Below are positions 9,931 to 18,464 of a DNA stretch of 64,000 bases, in pieces. The notes beneath the pieces were generated by a model, which searched no databases, was not told the DNA's origin, and saw only the letters and a list, made by a program, of their open reading frames with translations. This stretch comes from Halomonas ventosae. Its GTDB lineage: Bacteria > Pseudomonadota > Gammaproteobacteria > Pseudomonadales > Halomonadaceae. The stretch covers positions 1 through 64,000 of the forward strand of contig NZ_SNWH01000010.1 of NCBI RefSeq assembly GCF_004361885.1. The letters are read 5' to 3'. The position numbers and the translations under genes are program-made. How positions within the stretch are numbered: position 1 is the stretch's first letter; the number at the start of each line of letters is the position of its first letter.

Positions 9931-11026
9931 GAAGCCTCCTCTGCCCGCCGACCCCCGGCATATCTGTGTACTGCGGCTCTCCGCCCTGGGCGATGTCTGT
10001 AACCTGGTGCCGACGGTGCGTGCCCTGCAGCGCCAGTGGCCCGAGGCGAGAATCACCTGGATCATCGGCCAGGGCGAGCGCAGTCTACTGGCGGGCCTCT
10101 CAGGGGTCGAATTCGTCGTCTACGACAAGGCGACGGGGCTCGCCGGCATGCGCGCCCTGTGGCGCGAGCTGGCCGATACCCGCTTCGACGTGTTGCTGCA
10201 CATGCAGCAGGCGCTGCGCGCCAGCGTGCTCTCCCTGGGCCTCAAGGCCGCCGTGCGGGTGGGCTACGACAAGGCCCGTGCCAAGGATGCCCAGCACTGG
10301 TTCACCCAGCGCCACCTGGCGCCCCATCCCCGAGCCCATGTGCTGGAGTCCTTTCTGGACTTCGCCCGGCTCCTCGGAGTGGATGACCTGTCCCTGGAGT
10401 GGGATCTGCCGATACCGGCACTGGCCGTGAAGGAGGCAAGGCAGCTCACGGGGAGCGCACCCTACCTGCTGGTCAGTCCCTGCAGCAGTATACGGCTGCG
10501 CAATTTTCGCAACTGGTCCGCCGAGGGCTATGCGGCGGTGATCGAGCATGCCTGGCGCCAACATGGCCTGAAGACGGTGCTTACCGGCGGGGGCAGCACC
10601 CAGGAGCGCCAGCTCGGCGAGCGCATCAAAGCCCTCTGTCCCCAGGAGATAGTGACTGATGCTATTGGCCAGACGCCCCTCAAGGGCCTTTTGGCATTGA
10701 TTCGCGAGGCTCGGTTGGTGATCGCTCCCGACTCCGGGCCCGTGCATATGGCCAATGCCCTTGGCACCCCCGTCGTCGGACTCTACGCCACCACCAATCC
10801 TGACCGTGCCGGCCCCTACTGCTGGCGTGACTTCGTGGTCGACCGCTATCCGCACGCCGTTCGTACCTTCCTGCACAGGGAGCCCACAGAACTCCCCTGG
10901 GGTCGGCGAGTTCGTCATCCCGACGCCATGTCCCTGATTCGTGCCGACGAGGTAATCGAGCGCCTTGAGGCAGTGCTGGCGCTTCCCGAGATATCACCGG
11001 CTACGGAGCCCTCTGATGAAGCTTGA
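9929..11026 (+). CDS. GT9 family heptosyltransferase (WaaC-like candidate)
   Basis: A GT9 protein of 365 residues from the ATG at 9929, or 377 from the ATG at 9893. The motif [19 protein letters not shown] opens the protein and [21 protein letters not shown] forms the donor loop. It stands directly upstream of hldE and waaA, overlapping hldE by 11 bases, so it belongs to the LPS core operon. By position it could be heptosyltransferase I, acting on WaaA-made Kdo, but the sequence alone does not separate the GT9 subtypes. Confidence 0.82.
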   Translation: MKPPLPADPRHICVLRLSALGDVCNLVPTVRALQRQWPEARITWIIGQGERSLLAGLSGVEFVVYDKATGLAGMRALWRELADTRFDVLLHMQQALRASVLSLGLKAAVRVGYDKARAKDAQHWFTQRHLAPHPRAHVLESFLDFARLLGVDDLSLEWDLPIPALAVKEARQLTGSAPYLLVSPCSSIRLRNFRNWSAEGYAAVIEHAWRQHGLKTVLTGGGSTQERQLGERIKALCPQEIVTDAIGQTPLKGLLALIREARLVIAPDSGPVHMANALGTPVVGLYATTNPDRAGPYCWRDFVVDRYPHAVRTFLHREPTELPWGRRVRHPDAMSLIRADEVIERLEAVLALPEISPATEPSDEA

Positions 11027-12446
11027 TCTGACCGCCCTGGAGCACTCCCGCCTGTTGGTGGTGGGCGATGTGATGCTCGACCGCTACTGGCATGGCGGCA
11101 CTTCGCGCATCTCCCCGGAGGCGCCGGTGCCGGTGGTGCGAGTCGACGAGGCCGAAGACCGCCCTGGTGGTGCCGCCAACGTGGCCCTCAACATCGCCTC
11201 ATTGGGTGCTTACGCCGCGCTGGCCGGCCTGGTGGGCGACGATGACAATGCCGACCGGCTGATCGCGCGGCTCGAGGATGCCGGAGTAGGCACTCACTTC
11301 GAGCGCAGCCCGGGCATCCCAACCATCACCAAGCTCAGGGTGATGAGCCGCAATCAGCAGCTGATCCGTCTGGACTTCGAGGAGGGCCTCGGCGATGTCG
11401 ATACCAGCGGATTGCTGGGGCAAGTCGAGGCGGCTCTACCCGACTGCGACCTGGTGATTATCTCCGACTATGGCAAGGGCACCCTGAATCGCATCGAGGC
11501 GCTAATCCGGCTGGTCAAGGCCGCCGGCAAGCAGGTACTGGTGGATCCCAAGGGTAGCGACTTTCACCGCTACCACGGGGCCAGCCTGATCACCCCCAAC
11601 CTGGGCGAGTTCGAGGCCGTGGTGGGCCACTGCCGGAACGACGCCGAGCTCGCCGAGCGCGGGGAGACGCTGCGCGCCGAACTGCAACTGGAGGCGCTGC
11701 TGATCACCCGCAGCGAGAAGGGGATGACACTGATCCGCGAGGGACACGAGCCGCTGCACCTGCCGACCCGGGCCCGGGAGGTCTTCGATGTCACCGGTGC
11801 CGGCGACACGGTGATCGGCGTGTTGGGCCTGGCGCTGGCGGCCGGGCACGGTTACCCAGAGGCGATGACCCTGGCCAATCTGGCCGCCGGGCTGGTGGTG
11901 GCCAAGCCCGGCACCGCGACCCTCTCGATTGCCGAGCTGTATACCGCCTTGCACGGTGACAAACTGGCCGAGTTCGGGGTGATCGAGGAGCCTGCGCTGA
12001 TCGAGGCGGTGCGTGCCGCCCAGTCGCGTGGCGAACGGGTAGTGATGACCAATGGCTGCTTCGACATCCTGCATGCCGGCCACGTCGCCTATCTGGAGCA
12101 GGCGCGCCGCCTCGGTGACCGGCTGGTGGTAGCGGTCAACGACGATGCCTCCATCGGCCGCCTCAAGGGCCCCAAGCGGCCCATCAATCCCCTGGCGCGG
12201 CGCATGCAGGTACTGGCCGGCCTGGGGGCCGTCGACTGGGTGGTGCCCTTCGCCGAGGACACCCCCCAGCGGCTGATCGAGGCGGTGCTGCCGGACGTGC
12301 TGGTCAAGGGCGGAGACTATCGTCCCGAGGAGATCGCCGGCGGCGCGGCCGTCCGCGAGGCGGGTGGCGAGGTCAGGGTGCTGGGCTTCGAGGATGGCGT
12401 CTCCACCACCGCGATGATCGCCACCATCCTCGACCGCGAGACCTGA
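11016..12446 (+). CDS. hldE: Bifunctional heptose 7-phosphate kinase / heptose 1-phosphate adenylyltransferase
   Basis: A 476-residue fusion that makes heptose 1,7-bisphosphate and later ADP-heptose, the steps on either side of GmhB. The N-terminal PfkB-type kinase domain (about 1-320) has [11 protein letters not shown] and the catalytic [10 protein letters not shown]. The C-terminal nucleotidyltransferase domain (about 340-476) has [12 protein letters not shown] with the HxGH motif and ends with [11 protein letters not shown] and STTAMI. The start at 11016 (after GGAGCC) is favoured over the longer frame because [25 protein letters not shown] matches the family start. It is coupled to the upstream GT9 gene and to waaA. 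Confidence 0.96.
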   Translation: MKLDLTALEHSRLLVVGDVMLDRYWHGGTSRISPEAPVPVVRVDEAEDRPGGAANVALNIASLGAYAALAGLVGDDDNADRLIARLEDAGVGTHFERSPGIPTITKLRVMSRNQQLIRLDFEEGLGDVDTSGLLGQVEAALPDCDLVIISDYGKGTLNRIEALIRLVKAAGKQVLVDPKGSDFHRYHGASLITPNLGEFEAVVGHCRNDAELAERGETLRAELQLEALLITRSEKGMTLIREGHEPLHLPTRAREVFDVTGAGDTVIGVLGLALAAGHGYPEAMTLANLAAGLVVAKPGTATLSIAELYTALHGDKLAEFGVIEEPALIEAVRAAQSRGERVVMTNGCFDILHAGHVAYLEQARRLGDRLVVAVNDDASIGRLKGPKRPINPLARRMQVLAGLGAVDWVVPFAEDTPQRLIEAVLPDVLVKGGDYRPEEIAGGAAVREAGGEVRVLGFEDGVSTTAMIATILDRET

Positions 12447-13747
12447 TGGCTGCGCCTCATCCCTGGGTCCGTCGGGGCTATGCGGCGGCGCTCTACCTCC
12501 TCGCGCCGCTGATCTGGCGACGCGTCTGGCGCGAGCAGCTGCCCGGGCGGCCGCGACGCGAGCGGCTGGGCCTGATCCCGCCCGCCGGCGAGGGCGAGCG
12601 CACCCTCTGGCTGCACTGCGCCTCGGTGGGCGAGGTGCAGGCCGCCCGGCCCTTGATCGAGGCGCTCGGGCAGCGCTGGCCCGGTCACCGCTTGGTCGTC
12701 ACCACCATGACCGCGACCGGGGCGGAACGGGTGCTGGTGCTGGCAAGGAATCGCCAGGCTTCAGGGGCCGGAGCCGAAGTGAGCCATCACTTCGTGCCGC
12801 TGGACTTCCCCGGCGCCGCGCGCCGCTTCGTCGCCCGGCTGCAGCCCGACCTCGCCATCTTCTTCGAGACCGAACTCTGGCCCAACCTGCTGGCCGCCTG
12901 TGACCGGGCGGGGGTGCCGGTGGCGGTGGTCAACGGCCGCCTGTCGCCGCGCGCCTGGCGTGGCTATCGCCGCCTGCGTCCGCTGATGGAGGAGGCCCTG
13001 AGCCATGTGGCCTGGCTGGCGGCCAAGTCCGACGCCGATGCCCGGCGCTACCTTGAGCTGGGCATGGCGCCGGAGCGCACCACGGTGGTGGGTTCGCTGA
13101 AGTTCGATATCGACACCAGCAACGAGACTCGACAGGTGAGTGAGCGCTTGCGTACCCGGCTGGGCAATCGGCCGGTCTGGGTGGCCGGCTCTACCCACCC
13201 CGGCGAGGACGAGCAGGTGCTGGCCGCCCATGTCCGCCTGCACGAGCGGCTTCCCGATGCCTTGCTGGTCCTGGTGCCCCGCCACCCCCACCGCTTCGAC
13301 GACGTGGCCGCGCTGTGCCGCCAGGCGGGCCTGACGCTGGCGCGCCGTTCCCGCGACGAGTGGCCCGGGGACGACACGGCGGTCTACCTGGGCGACACCA
13401 TGGGGGAACTGCTGGCGCTCTATGGCGCGGCGGACCTCGCCTTCGTCGGCGGCAGCCTGGTGCCCATCGGTGGGCATAACCTGCTGGAGCCGGCCGCCCT
13501 GGGCACGCCGGTGCTCACCGGGCCGGCGCTGGTCAACTTCGAGGACGTGGCCGAGGCCATGCGCGAGGCCGGCGCCCTGGTGGAGGTCGTGGACGCCGAG
13601 TCGCTAGCCAACCAGCTGTTGCGCCTGTTCGACAACCGGCAGGCGCGGCACCGTCTTGCCGAGGCTGGCCGCAGCGTGGTCACGGCCAACCGGGGCGCCC
13701 TGGCTCGCACCCTGGCGGTCCTGGAAGCGCTCGTGCAGGCGGAGTGA
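12446..13747 (+). CDS. waaA: 3-deoxy-D-manno-octulosonic acid transferase
   Basis: A GT30 enzyme of 433 residues that attaches Kdo to lipid IVA at the inner membrane. It has an N-terminal hydrophobic anchor, the LWLHCASVGEVQAARPL motif with the catalytic Glu, FFETELWPNLL, and the donor site FVGGSLVPIGGHNLLEPAALG. Its ATG shares one base with the hldE stop (TGATG), so it is translationally coupled. Whether it adds one or two Kdo units cannot be told, though the neighbouring kdkA suggests one. It ends 21 bp from convergent rpiA. Confidence 0.95.
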   Translation: MAAPHPWVRRGYAAALYLLAPLIWRRVWREQLPGRPRRERLGLIPPAGEGERTLWLHCASVGEVQAARPLIEALGQRWPGHRLVVTTMTATGAERVLVLARNRQASGAGAEVSHHFVPLDFPGAARRFVARLQPDLAIFFETELWPNLLAACDRAGVPVAVVNGRLSPRAWRGYRRLRPLMEEALSHVAWLAAKSDADARRYLELGMAPERTTVVGSLKFDIDTSNETRQVSERLRTRLGNRPVWVAGSTHPGEDEQVLAAHVRLHERLPDALLVLVPRHPHRFDDVAALCRQAGLTLARRSRDEWPGDDTAVYLGDTMGELLALYGAADLAFVGGSLVPIGGHNLLEPAALGTPVLTGPALVNFEDVAEAMREAGALVEVVDAESLANQLLRLFDNRQARHRLAEAGRSVVTANRGALARTLAVLEALVQAE

Positions 13748-13768
13748 GTGCTCGCTTCTGCATGCGGG

Positions 13769-14443
13769 TCAAGCGGGCAGCAGGCGCTCCACGCCCTGCG
13801 CGGTGCCCAGCAGCAGCACATCGGCACCGCGGGCCGCGAACAGGCCGTTGGTAACCACGCCGACGATGGCATTGAGGCGTGCCTCCATGGTTAGCGGGTC
13901 GTCGATCACGAACTCGAAGCAGTCGATGATCTGGTTGCCGTTGTCGGTGACCACCCCCTGGCGGTAGACCGGATCGGCGCCCAGCTTGACCAGCTCGCGG
14001 GCCACGTAGGAGCGGGCCATGGGGATCACTTCCACCGGCAGCGGGAAGTTGCCCAGCCGCTCGACCTTCTTCGAGGCATCGGCGATGCAGATGAAGCGCT
14101 CGGCGCAGGCGGCGACAATCTTCTCGCGCGTCAGGGCCCCTCCGCCCCCCTTGATCATCTGAAGGTGAGCGTTCACTTCATCTGCGCCATCGATATAGAG
14201 GGGCAAGCTGCCGGTCTCGTTGAGTTCGAAGAGGTCGATGCCATGGCGGCGCAGACGCTCGGCGCTGGCCATGGAACTGGCCACGGCGCCGCGAAAGTCG
14301 CCGCGCAGTTCGGCCAGCCGGTCGATGAAGCGATTCGCGGTGGAGCCGGTGCCAACGCCGATGACGATATCGTTGCCGAGATGCGGGCGGATCTCGTCGA
14401 TGGCGGCCGCGGCCACGGCGTCCTTGAGCTCGTCTTGGGTCAT
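13769..14443 (-). CDS. rpiA: Ribose-5-phosphate isomerase A
   Basis: A 224-residue isomerase of the pentose phosphate pathway. The family motifs are all present: [13 protein letters not shown] (phosphate loop), DGADEV with the catalytic Asp, and [14 protein letters not shown] with the catalytic Glu and Lys. It is divergent from ilvA, an arrangement shared with many gammaproteobacteria. The 160-bp gap holds an imperfect palindrome around TTATAA at about 14480-14510 where divergent promoters could lie. Confidence 0.96.
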   Translation of the reverse strand: MTQDELKDAVAAAAIDEIRPHLGNDIVIGVGTGSTANRFIDRLAELRGDFRGAVASSMASAERLRRHGIDLFELNETGSLPLYIDGADEVNAHLQMIKGGGGALTREKIVAACAERFICIADASKKVERLGNFPLPVEVIPMARSYVARELVKLGADPVYRQGVVTDNGNQIIDCFEFVIDDPLTMEARLNAIVGVVTNGLFAARGADVLLLGTAQGVERLLPA

Positions 14444-14603
14444 GTCGTGCTCGCTTGTAACTTGTAAAGGGTGGCGAATGCCGCGCCATTATAAGTCATG
14501 GCGCCCCTGGATGCTGGACGTCATGGCCGCCGCAATGCTACCAATAGGCGTTCTTTGCAGCGCAGCAAGAGCTGTCGCTTTGCGTCACTTTTGGGATTTC
14601 AGG

Positions 14604-16118
14604 ATGCTTGAAGCTACCGTCAAGAAGATTCTCCAGGCTCGGGTCTACGAAGCTGCCTGGGAAACCCCCATCTCACCAGCCCTCTTTCTCTCCCGCCGTT
14701 TCAACAATCAGATCCTGATCAAGCGCGAGGATCTGCAGCCGGTCTACTCCTTCAAGATTCGCGGCGCCTACAACAAGATGGCTCAGCTCAGCGAGGCACA
14801 GAAGGCCAACGGCGTGATTGCCGCCTCGGCAGGTAACCACGCCCAGGGGCTGGCGATGGCAGCCAAGCTGATGGGCGTTAAGGCAGTGATCGTGATGCCG
14901 CGCATCACGCCGGAGATCAAGGTCCAAGCAGTGCGGGCCCGCGGTGCCAGGGTGGTACTCAAGGGCGATGCCTTCGCCGAGGCGGCGGCCCATGCCCAGG
15001 AGCTGATCGCCGAGCATGGCTACACCTACATCCCGCCCTTCGACGATATCGACGTCATCGCCGGCCAGGGCACCATTGCCGTGGAGATACTGCGCCAGCA
15101 TGGCGGTGCCATCGATGCCATCTTCGTGCCGGTGGGCGGTGGCGGCCTGATCGCCGGCGTGGCCGCCTACGTCAAGTACCTGCGGCCGGAGATCAAGGTG
15201 ATCGGCGTGGAATCCGAGGACAGTGCCTGCCTCAAGGCCGCGCTGGCGGCAGGCGAGCGGGTGGTGCTGGATCAGGTCGGTGTCTTCGCCGAGGGGGTGG
15301 CCGTGGCGCAGATCGGCGAGGTGCCCTTCTCCATCCTTCGCGATCTGATCGACGAGGTCATCACCGTCAATACCGATGAGATGTGTGCCGCGGTGAAGGA
15401 CATCTTCGAGGATACCCGGGCGGTCTCCGAGACTTCCGGTGCGCTGTCGCTGGCGGGCCTCAAGAAGTACATCCAGCAGACCGGTGCCGAGCAGCAGACG
15501 CTGGTCTGCATCAATTCCGGGGCCAATACCAACTTCGACCGTCTGCAGCACATCGCTGAGCGTACCGAGCTTGGCGAGCAGCGCGAGGCGATTCTCGCCG
15601 TGACCATCCCTGAGAAACCCGGCAGCTTCAAGAGGTTCTGTCGCACCATCGGCAAGCGCATGGTCACCGAGTTCAACTATCGCTACGCCGACCCGCAGCA
15701 GGCCCATATCTTCGTCGGTGTCCAGGTGAAGCCTGGTGGCGAGGACCGACAGGCGGTGATCGACAAGCTCCGTGGTGCCGACTATCCGGTGGAGGATCTC
15801 ACCGACAATGAGCTGGCCAAGCTGCATATTCGCCACCTCGGCGGCGGCCGGCCGAAAGAGCGCTTCGACGAGGAAGTGTATCGTTTCGAGTTTCCGGAGC
15901 GGCCCGGGGCACTGATGAATTTTCTCACTCACCTGCCCCACGACTGGAATATCTCGCTGTTCCACTACCGTAACCATGGGGCCGCCTATGGCCGGGTGCT
16001 GGTGGGCATGCAGGTGCCCAACGGCGACCGCACCCATGTCGAGGAGTATTTCGACGATATCGGCTATCGCTACTGGAAGGAGAGTGACAATCCGGCCTAC
16101 CGGCTGTTCATGGCCTGA
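14604..16118 (+). CDS. ilvA: Threonine ammonia-lyase (biosynthetic threonine dehydratase)
   Basis: A PLP enzyme of 504 residues that makes 2-oxobutanoate, the first step to isoleucine. The PLP lysine lies in PVYSFKIRGAYNKM, with the SAGNHAQG loop and the glycine-rich phosphate site VGGGGLIAG. Two ACT-like regulatory domains follow (about 325-400 and 420-500; RPGALMNFL), which marks the isoleucine-inhibited biosynthetic form. The open frame begins 384 bases earlier, antisense to rpiA; the ATG at 14604 matches the family start MLEATVKKIL. Confidence 0.95.
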   Translation: MLEATVKKILQARVYEAAWETPISPALFLSRRFNNQILIKREDLQPVYSFKIRGAYNKMAQLSEAQKANGVIAASAGNHAQGLAMAAKLMGVKAVIVMPRITPEIKVQAVRARGARVVLKGDAFAEAAAHAQELIAEHGYTYIPPFDDIDVIAGQGTIAVEILRQHGGAIDAIFVPVGGGGLIAGVAAYVKYLRPEIKVIGVESEDSACLKAALAAGERVVLDQVGVFAEGVAVAQIGEVPFSILRDLIDEVITVNTDEMCAAVKDIFEDTRAVSETSGALSLAGLKKYIQQTGAEQQTLVCINSGANTNFDRLQHIAERTELGEQREAILAVTIPEKPGSFKRFCRTIGKRMVTEFNYRYADPQQAHIFVGVQVKPGGEDRQAVIDKLRGADYPVEDLTDNELAKLHIRHLGGGRPKERFDEEVYRFEFPERPGALMNFLTHLPHDWNISLFHYRNHGAAYGRVLVGMQVPNGDRTHVEEYFDDIGYRYWKESDNPAYRLFMA

Positions 16119-16209
16119 TGTCGGCAATCATCGGCATGCCGAGTGAGTACTGACTCACCGCGCAGCCTGGCGGTTCGAGTGCTTGAAATGCCATTCATGA
16201 TAATGCCGG

Positions 16210-16239
16210 TTGTCATATGTCGGCAGAAAGCCCTATAGT
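16210..16239 (+). promoter_or_regulatory. Sigma-70-type promoter of the small membrane protein
   Basis: TTGTCA (16210-16215) and TATAGT (16234-16239) are separated by 18 bases and lie 84 bases upstream of the 31-codon ORF. The only gene downstream on this strand is that ORF. Between ilvA and this promoter lies an inverted repeat GTGAGT-actg-ACTCAC (16143-16158). Confidence 0.6.
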
Positions 16240-16322
16240 CTCTGCGCCATCGCATCATCAGGGTGGCACATAACAACATCGAACCCGAGACCCATGCGGT
16301 CCTGCCTTCCACGGAGTCGACA

Positions 16323-16418
16323 ATGAAGCGCAAGCCCGATCTGGTCATGGCATTGGTGCTGGTCTTCGGCATCAGCGTTGTGGCGACCGGCTATGCCCAG
16401 GCGCTGGTGGGCGGTTGA
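16323..16418 (+). CDS. 31-residue single-span membrane protein
   Basis: An ATG preceded by ACGGAG at good spacing opens 31 codons. The peptide begins MKRKPDLVMALVLVFG and has a positive start, one hydrophobic segment of about 18 residues (7-24) and a short polar tail ending ALVGG, so it is probably a small inner-membrane protein. It has its own promoter-like sequence and is followed by a strong hairpin, which supports a real transcription unit. I recall similar MKRKPDLV-type small hypothetical proteins in related bacteria but cannot confirm that here. Function unknown. Confidence 0.65.
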   Translation: MKRKPDLVMALVLVFGISVVATGYAQALVGG

Positions 16419-16455
16419 GCCCCTACTCGCCGGGTAGAGCCCACCCCTATGCAAG

Positions 16456-16505
16456 CACCCCACGAAGACGGCCGATAGATCTGCATCGGCCGTCTTCGTG
16501 GGGTG
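16456..16505. terminator. 21-bp perfect hairpin, likely bidirectional terminator
   Basis: The arms 16456-16476 and 16485-16505 are perfectly complementary over 21 bp with an eight-base loop (AGATCTGC). The hairpin sits between the convergent small membrane protein gene and ygfA, where a shared terminator is expected. Neither side has a T run, so it may work as an mRNA end stabiliser or a factor-dependent stop. Confidence 0.65.
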
Positions 16506-16516
16506 GCAAGGCCGTC

Positions 16517-17149
16517 TCAGGGACGAATCACCCGGGCATCACTGACGATGGCGTCTAGTGGCACGTCCCAGGGAGCTGCGGGGAGGCGCTCGACCCGCTG
16601 GCACTCGTGGGCCAGACCGATCAGGCGAGGGCGCGGCCCGGGGCGGTGGGTGAAGGCCAGGGTGCGGTCATAGAAGCCGCCGCCCATGCCCAAGCGCTGC
16701 CCTTGGTCGTCGAAGCCCACCAGCGGCAGCAGGATAGCATCGAGGGCCCAGGCCGGCGTGCGCCGGGCACGGTGGGCCCCAAAGCGGCTCTCGGGCTCCG
16801 GGATGCCGAAACGGTTGGCCAGCATGGGCGTCCCCGAATGGTAGTGTACGAACCACAGCTGATTGGCACTCAGCGGCTTGACAACCGGCAGGTAGACGCG
16901 GGTGCCGCGGCGCTCGAGCCAGGGAATCAGGGGGGTGGGGTCGATCTCGCCGTCATTGGGCAGGTAGAGGGCCACGCGACGGGCTCGTTGAATCTCGGGC
17001 AGCTGTCGGAGGTGTCGGCAGAGGCGTTTGGCGGCCTCACGTCGTTGTATGGCGCTCAGCTCGCGTCGGCGCAGGCGCAATTCACGTCTCAGCCGGCGAC
17101 GGGTGTCGTCGGTCAGGGCGGGCGCGGCGGTCTCCTGCACGTGGGTCAT
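16517..17149 (-). CDS. ygfA: 5-formyltetrahydrofolate cyclo-ligase family protein
   Basis: A 210-residue enzyme converting 5-formyl-THF to 5,10-methenyl-THF with ATP. The ATP-binding signature LGMGGGFYDRTL near the C-terminus and an Arg-rich N-terminal helix are typical. It lies directly downstream of 6S RNA, as in most gammaproteobacteria, where processing of the 6S precursor can yield ygfA mRNA. No strong ribosome binding site precedes the ATG at 17149. Confidence 0.93.
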   Translation of the reverse strand: MTHVQETAAPALTDDTRRRLRRELRLRRRELSAIQRREAAKRLCRHLRQLPEIQRARRVALYLPNDGEIDPTPLIPWLERRGTRVYLPVVKPLSANQLWFVHYHSGTPMLANRFGIPEPESRFGAHRARRTPAWALDAILLPLVGFDDQGQRLGMGGGFYDRTLAFTHRPGPRPRLIGLAHECQRVERLPAAPWDVPLDAIVSDARVIRP

Positions 17150-17156
17150 GTCGGAT

Positions 17157-17345
17157 CAGGGTTCCCCAGAGTGCCGCTGTCGTTCTGGCCCTTGAACCCA
17201 GTGGTTCAAGGTGGGTGGCCGCAGCCGAACCGTCAGGCTTTCCGACGCACGGACATGCACACGGGTTCGGCTAGCATTTGGCCCCCTGGGTACTGCGCAT
17301 AGGCTCGAGGGACGATAACGACTGGCAAACACCCCAGGGAACCCC
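17157..17345 (-). ncRNA. ssrS: 6S RNA
   Basis: The minus-strand gap between zapA and ygfA has the 6S RNA features. The 3' part contains CCTTGAACCACTGGGTTCAAGG, as in the E. coli 3' hairpin, followed by GCGGCACTCTGGGGAACC. The 5' part reads GGTTCCCTGGGGTGTTTGCC, which pairs with that 3' end to close the long rod. The gene order zapA-ssrS-ygfA is the conserved one. 6S RNA binds sigma-70 holoenzyme and mimics an open promoter. The ends are set from pairing and may be off by several bases. Confidence 0.9.
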
Positions 17346-17391
17346 TGCATCCTACCAGAGGCCCGGGCAGGGCCAAAGAGATGATTCTATC

Positions 17392-17691
17392 TCAGCGCTC
17401 GGGCATGGCATCCAGCGCCTTATCGAGGCGTTTATTGAGCTTGTTGAGGCTGCGCTCGCCGGCACGTTGATCGTCGAGTGTCTCGAGCAGTTCGTGGGCG
17501 ATGTTGAGGGCTGCCATGATGGCGATCTTTTCGCGGTCGACCACGCGTCCGCGGGAGTGGATGCCCTGCATGGCGCGGTCGAGGTAGCGGGCAGCGCGCT
17601 CGAGCTTGTCCTGCTCATCCGGGGGGCAGGCGATGGCATAGCTGCGCTCCAGGAGGGTGATCTCGGTGGTGGGCCGCTTGGGCTCGGTCAT
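17392..17691 (-). CDS. zapA: Cell division protein ZapA
   Basis: A 99-residue protein that cross-links FtsZ filaments at the division ring. The N-terminal domain has the family start ITLLERSYAIACPPDEQDKLERAARYLD, followed by a long coiled coil (about 65-99). The start at 17691 follows GGAG; an in-frame ATG 36 bases upstream would add a tail without family support. It lies just upstream of the 6S RNA gene and is divergent from the ygfB-like gene. Confidence 0.92.
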   Translation of the reverse strand: MTEPKRPTTEITLLERSYAIACPPDEQDKLERAARYLDRAMQGIHSRGRVVDREKIAIMAALNIAHELLETLDDQRAGERSLNKLNKRLDKALDAMPER

Positions 17692-17850
17692 GGCAGGCTC
17701 CGTAAAGGGCCAGAGGAAGGATCGCACACCGAGTGCGCGTCACAGCGAGCCGATGCGTTAACATCGAGGCCGGAGTTGAATGCCAGTCACTATAAGAGAG
17801 CCGTTCGCGGGCGGTCAACGCGTCCGGGGGCTCCACCAGCGGATCACGCC

Positions 17851-18429
17851 ATGTCACTGATCAACGAACGCCAAGACTTCTCGACCATTGCCGATACTTT
17901 TTTGCTTCACGGCAGCATGCAATCGCCGGCCTTCCTTGACGGACGCCTGTGTGCCGAGCTTGCGCTGCACGACCTGAGCGCCGAGGCCTGGTTGGAAGAG
18001 GTCTGCCTGAGCCTCGGGGTCGATCAGCCCCGCGACGAGGCAAGCGCCGAGCGGCTGCTGGGCTGGCGTCGCCAGACCCTCGAGGCCCTCTCCGCCGCCG
18101 AGCTCAACTTCGAGCCGCTGCTGCCTGACGAGCTCTTCTCCCTGGCCGAGCGCGCCCTGGGCCTGCAGGAGTGGACGCTGGGCTTCCTGGAGGTGGTCGC
18201 CGATGCCGGGGAGGCGCCGTGCGGAGCCTGGTCGCCGGCCTTGCGCGAAGCCCTCGATGATCTCGAGGGCTTCGCGAGCATCGAAACCGATATCGAGGAC
18301 AGCCCGGAGAACGAGAACGACCTCTTTGCGCTCACCGAGCACGCGCGCATGGCCGCCATGCTGCTCTACACCGAGCAGCACCCCGGCAAGCCCCAGGTCG
18401 AACAGCTCGACACACCGACCCATCACTGA
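17851..18429 (+). CDS. UPF0149 (YgfB/YecA-like) family protein
   Basis: A 192-residue cytoplasmic all-helical protein of the UPF0149 family. The middle shows the typical spacing of helices with GFLEVVADAG and DLEGFASIETD, and the C-terminus is acidic. In Pseudomonas aeruginosa the ygfB homologue represses ampDh3 expression; whether that role holds here is unknown. It is the first gene of the ygfB-pepP-ubiH-ubiI group. No clear ribosome binding site precedes the ATG at 17851, but the family start MSLINERQDF fits. Confidence 0.87.
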   Translation: MSLINERQDFSTIADTFLLHGSMQSPAFLDGRLCAELALHDLSAEAWLEEVCLSLGVDQPRDEASAERLLGWRRQTLEALSAAELNFEPLLPDELFSLAERALGLQEWTLGFLEVVADAGEAPCGAWSPALREALDDLEGFASIETDIEDSPENENDLFALTEHARMAAMLLYTEQHPGKPQVEQLDTPTHH

Positions 18430-18464
18430 AAGCGGACACCGAACCCACCCTTCCAGGAGCCGTG

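Noticed and set aside
14673-16127. 484-codon minus-strand frame across ilvA
   Set aside because: Antisense to ilvA, with no recognisable motif or ribosome binding site.
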